This document shows positions 15,995 to 21,406 of a stretch of DNA of 21,406 bases, piece after piece. How positions within the stretch are numbered: position 1 is the first letter of the stretch; every line of letters starts with the position of its first letter. Source of the stretch: Methylococcaceae bacterium UBA4132. Its GTDB lineage: Bacteria > Pseudomonadota > Gammaproteobacteria > Methylococcales > Methylomonadaceae. The notes under the pieces were generated by a model. That model made no database searches, was not told where the DNA came from, and saw only the letters and a program-made list of their open reading frames with translations. The position numbers were made by a program, and so were the translations under genes. The DNA is taken from positions 1 to 21,406 of the forward strand of contig DFWO01000011.1 in the NCBI GenBank assembly GCA_002380945.1. The letters run 5' to 3'.

Positions 15995-16996
15995 TTAGGC
16001 TTGCGAAAGTAACACGCCAGCCATTGCTATAATACCTTGTTCATCAATGTCTTGAATCGAATAATCCTGTTTATTCAGTTTATACGGATTGACCACCGAA
16101 GCGGATTTAATCACTTTGTTAATATCAGTTTGATACACGCGACTGATAGGCGTAGGACCAAAGATAGTGATGGACGGGCGATTTAAACCCCATGCAATAT
16201 GTGTAGGTCCAGTATCATTGCCGATTAATAAATCAGCATGGTTAATCAAGGCTTTTAAACTGTTTAAATCGAGCTTAGGTACGACTTGAATAAACTGAGA
16301 TTGTTCCGCCATTTTTTCAGCTTTTTGTTTTTCTGCTTCATTGCCCCAGATGACTAAGCAATTTTGCTGTAACGCATTGGCAATATTGACGAATTTTTCG
16401 GCAGGATAATTGCGACTTTCCCATGTTGAGCTGATGACTAATACGATGTTGGCTTTATCTTTGCTCAAATAATCATAGATAATTCGGTCTTCGTTTTGGA
16501 AAAATAAAAATGGCTGTTTATTAAGAATTTGTTCGTGGCTGATTTGAAAACCCAATGACTCAGACAAAATAAACGCATTGCGGTCGATGGTGTTGGTATC
16601 GTAAGCACAGGTGAATGCTTCATGATAAAACCACGCGGCGGCTTTTTCGCGCACTGACTGTGCATCGAAGCCCGCGACTTTTTTACCTAACAATCGCGCT
16701 GTCACCGCCGATTTAATCAGCCCTTGTGCATCTATCACTAAATCGTAGTGGTTATTCGCATAGCGATGCACTTGGCTAATTTGCTGAAAAATCGCTGCTT
16801 TATTGGTTTTTAGCGATTTCAAATTAACCGTGAGCAGGTTAGTAATATCAGGATTATGCCGTAACACTTCGGCGAAACCCTGTTCGACTAGCCAGTCAAT
16901 TTGACTATCGGGAAACCGTGCTTTGATAAATTGCAACGCAACCATCGCATGAACGATGTCACCTAGGGCGGAAAGTTTAACGATGGCGATTTTCAT
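15995..16996 (-). CDS. waaC: Lipopolysaccharide heptosyltransferase I
   Basis: A 333-aa GT-B glycosyltransferase (GT9) that adds the first heptose from ADP-heptose to Kdo2-lipid A on the cytoplasmic face of the inner membrane. MKIAIVKLSALGDIVHAMVA carries Asp13, the catalytic base of WaaC. The C-terminal nucleotide site is GNDTGPTHIAWGLNRPSITIFGPT. The block IDWLVEQGFAEVLRHNP favours heptosyltransferase I over II. It lies downstream of ilvE on the same strand, but a 174-bp repeat-rich gap separates them, so co-transcription is uncertain. No strong ribosome site precedes ATG 16996. Confidence 0.92.
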   Translation of the reverse strand: MKIAIVKLSALGDIVHAMVALQFIKARFPDSQIDWLVEQGFAEVLRHNPDITNLLTVNLKSLKTNKAAIFQQISQVHRYANNHYDLVIDAQGLIKSAVTARLLGKKVAGFDAQSVREKAAAWFYHEAFTCAYDTNTIDRNAFILSESLGFQISHEQILNKQPFLFFQNEDRIIYDYLSKDKANIVLVISSTWESRNYPAEKFVNIANALQQNCLVIWGNEAEKQKAEKMAEQSQFIQVVPKLDLNSLKALINHADLLIGNDTGPTHIAWGLNRPSITIFGPTPISRVYQTDINKVIKSASVVNPYKLNKQDYSIQDIDEQGIIAMAGVLLSQA

Positions 16997-17031
16997 GAGA
17001 TGTTTTTAGCTTATTACGCACGATTTTTCTC

Positions 17032-17164
17032 GTTCCCATGCGCGGTGCATAAGAACAAATGAACAGGATAGGATGTGCGGCACAAAGTGCATCGTTCGCT
17101 GTTGATGCGTCTCCTATCGTCGGCACATCCTATGTAATTCTCGTTCCCACGCGGCGCATGGGAA
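17032..17164. repeat. Composite intergenic repeat with nested hairpins
   Basis: Between waaC and ilvE. A degenerate hairpin GTTCCCATGC / GCATAAGAAC (17032-17041, 17047-17056) sits at the left edge. A long inverted pair ATAGGATGTGC (17068-17078) / GCACATCCTAT (17123-17133) occupies the centre. A second hairpin TTCCCACGC / GCATGGGAA (17144-17152, 17156-17164) sits at the right edge. Both edge hairpins are preceded by CTCG in the same orientation, so they are direct copies flanking the central inverted pair. It looks like a nested miniature repeat array. Confidence 0.75.
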
Positions 17165-17170
17165 ACAGAT

Positions 17171-18097
17171 TTAATTAACGTAAGTCAACCAATCGGCATG
17201 ATCGTCACGACGACCATAAACGTAATCAAAATATAAAGATTGCAATTTTTCGGTGATGACACCGCGACTACCACAACCAATGGTGCGACCATCTAATTCT
17301 CTAATTGGTGTTACTTCTGCGGCTGAACCTGTAAAGAACGCTTCATCGGCGACATAAATTTCATCGCGAGTAATCCGTTTTTCAATGACTTCAAAACCTT
17401 GTTCTCTGGCAATCGTCATGACCGTATCGCGAGTGATGCCTTCTAAGGCTGAGGTGGTTTCTGGTGTGTAAACTTTACCGTTACGAACGATAAATAAATT
17501 TTCTGCACTGCCTTCAGCAGCAAAGCCATCATTATCTAACATCAAGGCTTCGTCATAGCCTGTCGATAAGGCTTCTTGCAACGCTAACATAGAATTAATG
17601 TAGTTACCGTTAGCTTTGGCTTTACACATTGTGCTATTAACATGACTACGGCGATAAGAAGATGTGCGAATACGAATACCGTGTTCAATGCTTTCTTGAC
17701 CTAAATACGCGCCCCACGGCCACGCAGCAACCATGACATGCACTTTTAAATTATCAGCGCGTAGCCCCATGCCTTCTGAACCGTAAAAACACATACTGCG
17801 AATATACGCACTGTGCAGACCATTTTCTGAAATCGCACCTTTATGCGCGACATTCAATTCCTCTTTAGTAAAAGGAATCTTGATATTCATAATCTGCGCT
17901 GAACGAAATAAACGGTCAGTGTGATCTTGCAGTTTAAAAATCGCGGTGCCTCGTTCGGTTTGATAGGCACGAATACCTTCAAAAACACCCATGCCGTAAT
18001 GTAGCGTATGGGTAAGTACATGAACTTTCGCTTCTCGCCATTCTACCCATTGACCATCCAGCCAAATAACGCCATCTCTATCGTCCATCGTTTTCAT
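17171..18097 (-). CDS. ilvE: Branched-chain amino acid aminotransferase
   Basis: A 308-aa fold-type IV PLP transaminase catalysing the last step of Leu, Ile and Val synthesis and their reversible transamination with 2-oxoglutarate. The N-terminal GVFEGIRAY block is typical of IlvE. The Schiff-base lysine is in KAKANGNYINS (Lys161, with Lys159 just before). EGSAENLFIV and ALEGITRDTVMTIA are the other family signatures. The frame is open upstream to 18151, but ATG 18097 (MKTMDDRDGVIW) has a ggaga ribosome site and gives the normal family length of about 305-310 residues. It is divergent from aqpZ. Confidence 0.94.
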   Translation of the reverse strand: MKTMDDRDGVIWLDGQWVEWREAKVHVLTHTLHYGMGVFEGIRAYQTERGTAIFKLQDHTDRLFRSAQIMNIKIPFTKEELNVAHKGAISENGLHSAYIRSMCFYGSEGMGLRADNLKVHVMVAAWPWGAYLGQESIEHGIRIRTSSYRRSHVNSTMCKAKANGNYINSMLALQEALSTGYDEALMLDNDGFAAEGSAENLFIVRNGKVYTPETTSALEGITRDTVMTIAREQGFEVIEKRITRDEIYVADEAFFTGSAAEVTPIRELDGRTIGCGSRGVITEKLQSLYFDYVYGRRDDHADWLTYVN

Positions 18098-18462
18098 GCT
18101 TGATTCTCCAACATTAAGTATTTTGAAAGTAACTGTTTTACAGTGCTGCAAAGACTAGCCTCATCTTCTTTACTCACTGAATTTGAATGCGAAATTGTAC
18201 TATAAACTCGCTATAACTGCATTTTCCGCACTTAACGATGCAACCTTAATAAGTCATGTTTACAAAACTCATAACTATCACAGAAAAGTTGATGTAGAAT
18301 CCCGCGAGCAGTTTTTCAAATAGCGATTTTTAAAAGGCTGCTTTTTATGTCGAATCCGAAGTTAAGAATAAGAGTATCTTGAAGTTTAACAGTGGTTTTT
18401 TATCGCTCGTTTATTTAACTTCATTATGTAACAAATTTTAATTATGCAAAGAGAGGTTTGTG
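18098..18462. other. Intergenic region between divergent ilvE and aqpZ
   Basis: About 365 bp without a coding region. It must hold the promoters of both genes, but I could not assign -35/-10 pairs with confidence, and no strong palindrome stands out. Confidence 0.4.
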
Positions 18463-19152
18463 ATGACATTATCAAAAAAATTAGCGGCTGAATTTATCGG
18501 TACATTTTGGCTAGTATTAGGTGGATGTGGTAGTGCGGTGCTGGCTGCTGCATTTCCAAATCTGGGCATTGGCTTTGCTGGGGTTGCACTGGCGTTTGGA
18601 CTTACCGTATTAACAATGGCATTCGCTATTGGTCATATATCGGGATGCCATTTAAATCCTGCCGTGTCGATAGGTCTTTGGTCAGGCGGTCGATTTTCTG
18701 CGTCTGAACTGGGATTTTATATTCTTGCCCAAGTCGCAGGCGGTATAGTGGGCGCGGCGGTGTTGTATCTTATTGCAACAGGAAAGTCAGGCTTTGAAAT
18801 AGGCGGCTTTGCCTCAAATGGTTATGGCGAACATTCACCTGGTGGCTATAGTTTAGTCTCAGCACTGACCACAGAAGTTGTGATGACGTTTATGTTTTTA
18901 ATCATCATTCTTGGTGCAACTGATAAACGCGCTCCCCAAGGCTTTGCACCGATTGCTATTGGGCTTGGATTAACATTGATTCACCTTATCAGTATTCCTG
19001 TCACTAATACCTCAGTTAATCCTGCACGAAGCACAGCGGTTGCCTTATTTGCAGGTGATTGGGCAATATCACAATTGTGGCTATTTTGGGTTGCACCTAT
19101 TATAGGTGCGTTTTTAGCTGGCACTGTTTATCGGTGGCTTGAAAGCGAATAA
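18463..19152 (+). CDS. aqpZ: Aquaporin Z (water channel)
   Basis: A 229-aa six-helix channel very close to E. coli AqpZ throughout (for example [45 protein letters not shown]). Both NPA loops are present (N65-P-A and N186-P-A). The water-selective filter is intact: F45, H174, T183, R189. The loop before the first NPA reads [10 protein letters not shown], with Cys where E. coli has Gly. The start is taken as ATG 18463 ([13 protein letters not shown]) with GAGAGG at 18451-18456; an in-frame GTG directly before it is less likely. A strong hairpin follows the gene. Confidence 0.95.
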   Translation: MTLSKKLAAEFIGTFWLVLGGCGSAVLAAAFPNLGIGFAGVALAFGLTVLTMAFAIGHISGCHLNPAVSIGLWSGGRFSASELGFYILAQVAGGIVGAAVLYLIATGKSGFEIGGFASNGYGEHSPGGYSLVSALTTEVVMTFMFLIIILGATDKRAPQGFAPIAIGLGLTLIHLISIPVTNTSVNPARSTAVALFAGDWAISQLWLFWVAPIIGAFLAGTVYRWLESE

Positions 19153-19161
19153 CTCAAATAC

Positions 19162-19190
19162 GAAGCGCGTCATCAGGTATGACGCGCTTC
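19162..19190. terminator. Hairpin terminator between convergent aqpZ and multicopper oxidase genes
   Basis: GAAGCGCGTCAT (19162-19173) pairs perfectly with ATGACGCGCTTC (19179-19190) around a 5-base loop. It starts 10 bp after the aqpZ stop and ends 18 bp before the oxidase stop, so it probably serves both. Only a weak T/A tail follows. Confidence 0.75.
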
Positions 19191-19208
19191 ATATTACACC
19201 CACACTAT

Positions 19209-21008
19209 CTATTCCACTGAAAAATCACGCATCATGCCCATATCTTCATGTTCAAGATTATGGCAGTGATACATAAACAAACCTTTAAAGTCTTGGAATG
19301 GTTTGATGATACGGACAGTTTCACCTGGCATAACCAGTACCGTATCTTTTAAGCCTGTTTCAATGAAGCCGTCTTTGACCGTGGCATAATCGTCTTCTGT
19401 ACCAGCACCCACACTACGACTAACAATTTGAAAAGATTGACCGTGTAAATGAATGGGGTGTGCCATAGACATCATCATGCCCATGCCGCCACCGCCCATC
19501 ATACCCATGCCCCCGCCACCTTCGTGGTTCATGCCACCCATACCACCCATTCCGCCGCCACCGCCGTGATTCATACCCCCCATCATGCCCATGCCACCAC
19601 CATGTTTCATGCCGCCCATCATACCCATACCGCCATGCTGCATTTCGCCGCCTTGATTGCCTTGATGCTCACCGCCGCCTTCTTGTGCTTTGGCTGCTGC
19701 ACCGTGACCACCACCGCCACCATGTGCATGGAAAATTTCCATGAGTTGAATAGTATTGACTTTGATACGTTCAAAATCTTGTAAGTCATCATACTTATAA
19801 GGACGACCATTGAGCAGCATTGCCATAGGACCTTCGGAAATAGCAATAGGTATCGGTTTATCAGGATTAGCGGTATCACTAACTTTGTACCAATTAATTT
19901 TGCTTAATTGAGAAGGTAAGCTAGGGCTGTCGCTGACTTTGCGCGTAACTTTCACCGTGAATAATGGATATTCACTGCCGACAGGTAAACTGCCACGGTG
20001 CATCATCGCACCCATTTTAGGTAATACGCCTGAAAACGCCGTACTGCGCATCACTAATTGTGATCCTTCGGCACGACCACTAAAATCAGCCCACACATCC
20101 AAGCGTTCACCTGGTGCAAGCATCACATAAGGTTTAACTTCAGGTTTTTCTAATAAACCGCCATCAACACCGATAACGGTGATAGGCGTGCCATCATCCC
20201 AAGCTAATTTATAAATTCGCGCAGTTGAACCATTTAACACGCGTAAACGGTAAGCACGGCTAGCCACATCCAGTTGAAAATCCGTATGACCATTGATCAA
20301 TATACGATCGCCATAAAAACCCATCATACGGTCGCGCATGTGACCTGCATACACCAGTTGATTGTCTTCATCAAAACGGCGATCTTGAATAACGATGGGG
20401 ATTTCATATTCACCCGAAGGCAGTTCTAAGGCAGCTTCTTCGTCATCATTGACAATAATTGCACCAGCCAAACCATGATAAACCTGTTGAGCAGTCATTT
20501 CATGTGGGTGTGGATGGTAAATGTTCATGCTAGCACGATTCAGCACTTCAAATTCATAGACTAATGTTTCATTGGGTTGAATCGTATATTGTGGATGTCC
20601 ATCCATATTGGCGGGAACGTGTAAACCATGCCAGTGCGTAACAGTGGGTTGTACCAATTCGTTATGTAAATGAATACGGACTTTTTGCCCTTTTTGTAAG
20701 CGAATAACAGGACCCAAATACGATCCTGCTATCTCAGTGATAGTGTCTTTTGGACCTTGTAATAAACGAGCAGAATATTGTTGCACCCACGTTTTCTTGC
20801 CCTGCAAAATGGCGATTGAATTGGGTTTACAAAATAATTCAATTTCAACATCTGGCTTAAAATTAGGTGAAGCTTTATTAGGTGTTATTTTCGGCATACC
20901 GTGCATTCCACCTTCCATAGCTTGCAACACACGCGGTAAACCCGCAAAAGCCAGTAATCCTATACTAGAGTGGGTTAGAAAACGACGACGGGAATAGTGC
21001 GTAGACAT
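19209..21008 (-). CDS. CueO-like multicopper oxidase with Met/Gly/His-rich insert
   Basis: A 599-aa periplasmic oxidase. The N-terminus has a Tat signal (SRRRFLTHSSIGLLAFAGLP). Copper sites are complete: HWHGLH (125-130) and HPHPH (165-169) for the trinuclear centre, HPIHLHG (517-523), and HCHNLEHEDMGMM, giving type 1 ligands Cys582, His587 and axial Met592 with the same spacing as CueO. Residues about 428-514 form a low-complexity insert of repeated GMGMMGG, MKHGG and MNHGG units plus a Gly/His stretch, directly before HPIHLHG. In CueO a Met-rich segment helps bind Cu(I) for oxidation. Likely role: cuprous oxidase detoxifying periplasmic copper, complementing CopA. A GAGGAG ribosome site precedes ATG 21008. 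Manganese or phenol oxidation remains possible. Confidence 0.92.
   Translation of the reverse strand: MSTHYSRRRFLTHSSIGLLAFAGLPRVLQAMEGGMHGMPKITPNKASPNFKPDVEIELFCKPNSIAILQGKKTWVQQYSARLLQGPKDTITEIAGSYLGPVIRLQKGQKVRIHLHNELVQPTVTHWHGLHVPANMDGHPQYTIQPNETLVYEFEVLNRASMNIYHPHPHEMTAQQVYHGLAGAIIVNDDEEAALELPSGEYEIPIVIQDRRFDEDNQLVYAGHMRDRMMGFYGDRILINGHTDFQLDVASRAYRLRVLNGSTARIYKLAWDDGTPITVIGVDGGLLEKPEVKPYVMLAPGERLDVWADFSGRAEGSQLVMRSTAFSGVLPKMGAMMHRGSLPVGSEYPLFTVKVTRKVSDSPSLPSQLSKINWYKVSDTANPDKPIPIAISEGPMAMLLNGRPYKYDDLQDFERIKVNTIQLMEIFHAHGGGGGHGAAAKAQEGGGEHQGNQGGEMQHGGMGMMGGMKHGGGMGMMGGMNHGGGGGMGGMGGMNHEGGGGMGMMGGGGMGMMMSMAHPIHLHGQSFQIVSRSVGAGTEDDYATVKDGFIETGLKDTVLVMPGETVRIIKPFQDFKGLFMYHCHNLEHEDMGMMRDFSVE
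19462..19725 (-). repeat. Low-complexity coding repeat for Met/Gly/His segment
   Basis: The DNA encoding the oxidase insert is an imperfect tandem array of units coding GMGMMGGMKHGG-like segments. Its complement reads as an open frame rich in His, Thr and Ala, which is a by-product. Such repeats can expand or contract by slippage. Confidence 0.7.
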
Positions 21009-21069
21009 AACAGCTCCTCAGACAAACGTCTTATTGATGACTTATTTTAGAATGGAACAACGTGTTATG

Positions 21070-21098
21070 AGTTTATATTAGAAAAAACTGATACTCAA
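21070..21098 (-). promoter_or_regulatory. Candidate promoter for the multicopper oxidase
   Basis: On the minus strand TTGAGT (21093-21098) and TAAACT (21070-21075) are separated by 17 bp and lie about 60 bp upstream of ATG 21008. Both hexamers match consensus at four of six positions. No copper-responsive dyad was identified. Confidence 0.3.
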
Positions 21099-21383
21099 GC
21101 GGGTTTTAACAAAAAGTAGGTGATATACCGAGGGAGTTGAGCTATATAACACATTTTATTATGAATAGCTGGCAGCCAATGCGGTCTATTCGGAGTACAA
21201 ACTATTGTCAGGATTTGGTTTATGCTGATTCCCAAGCTTGAGCTTGGGAACTAACTAGCGCAGACGTTTTCTCCTTAACTTAAAAATAGTAACGTAATAC
21301 TGTGACATCACTTACTTTCACGTCCAAGAAAGTTGGCTGTATTTGGCAGTGGTGATTGACTTGTAAACGTAAGCCCGCTAAAA
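21099..21383. other. Gene-free right flank
   Basis: About 285 bp between the oxidase promoter region and the terminal repeat. It holds one hairpin repeat (listed separately). No coding region or IS coding remnant was recognised. Confidence 0.5.
21229..21250. repeat. Hairpin repeat TTCCCAAGCT / AGCTTGGGAA
   Basis: Perfect 10-bp arms (21229-21238 and 21241-21250) with a 2-base centre. The arm structure matches the GTTCC-type hairpins at 15250-15274 and 17032-17164, so it is likely a further member of the same dispersed family. Confidence 0.7.
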
Positions 21384-21406
21384 GCTTAGAACCTGTTCAA
21401 CATCTC
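21384..21406. repeat. Right copy of 23-bp terminal inverted repeat
   Basis: The exact reverse complement of positions 1-23, ending at the last base of the window. The identity does not extend inward past 21384. See the left copy for interpretation. Confidence 0.85.

Noticed and set aside
19449..19784. Plus-strand His/Thr/Ala-rich open frame
   Set aside because: It is the antisense of the Met/Gly/His repeat of the multicopper oxidase, and its composition follows from that repeat.
1..21406. Whole window as a 21-kb composite copper-resistance transposon
   Set aside because: The ends are perfect inverted repeats, but the interior contains housekeeping genes (ilvE, waaC, aqpZ, methylofuran genes) and no intact transposase. 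Assembly breakage at IS copies explains the ends better.

Overview
The window looks like chromosomal DNA of a Gram-negative gammaproteobacterium with a moderately low G+C content. Gram-negative character is shown by a lipopolysaccharide heptosyltransferase, a tripartite RND efflux system and several lipoproteins. Two adjacent genes (6241-8283) match the methylofuran/H4MPT-linked C1-transfer families. That points to a methylotroph, most plausibly a methanotroph of the Methylococcales type, although an H4MPT-carrying sulfur oxidiser of the Beggiatoa type is not excluded. This placement is inference from gene content.

Layout. 1-1080 is an insertion-sequence graveyard: the 3' part of an IS110-type transposase (minus), a frameshifted IS5-type transposase (plus) and the front part of an IS1-type transposase (minus), joined end to end. 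1081-1386 is a gene-free leader. 1387-5337 is a metal (copper) region: an Asp-box lipoprotein with Cys/His motifs, a strong hairpin, a CopZ-like chaperone and a CopA-type Cu(I) ATPase. A long imperfect hairpin repeat follows, then an M50B-like membrane peptidase (5503-6171) and the methylofuran pair (6241-8283). On the minus strand from 14027 to 8338 lies a three-gene efflux operon (membrane fusion protein, HAE-1 RND pump, outer-membrane factor). 14208-15960 holds small envelope genes: a four-helix membrane protein of unknown role, a small exported protein, and a translationally coupled pair made of a Rap1a/Tai-like protein and a glycine-zipper lipoprotein. 15995-18097 carries waaC and ilvE on the minus strand, aqpZ follows on the plus strand, and a CueO-like multicopper oxidase with an unusual Met/Gly/His-rich insert closes the gene content (19209-21008, minus).

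How the genes fit together. CopZ and CopA would move Cu(I) out of the cytoplasm. The Tat-exported multicopper oxidase would oxidise Cu(I) in the periplasm. The Asp-box lipoprotein, next to copZ-copA and carrying a CxCC motif, is a candidate extra periplasmic copper factor. The remaining genes are housekeeping or envelope functions.

The two ends of the window are exact 23-bp inverted copies of each other, so both edges coincide with the same repeated sequence, probably the end of a multicopy IS. A second repeat family, hairpins with GTTCC-CAxGC type arms, occurs in at least three intergenic regions. I saw no tRNA, rRNA or CRISPR array.
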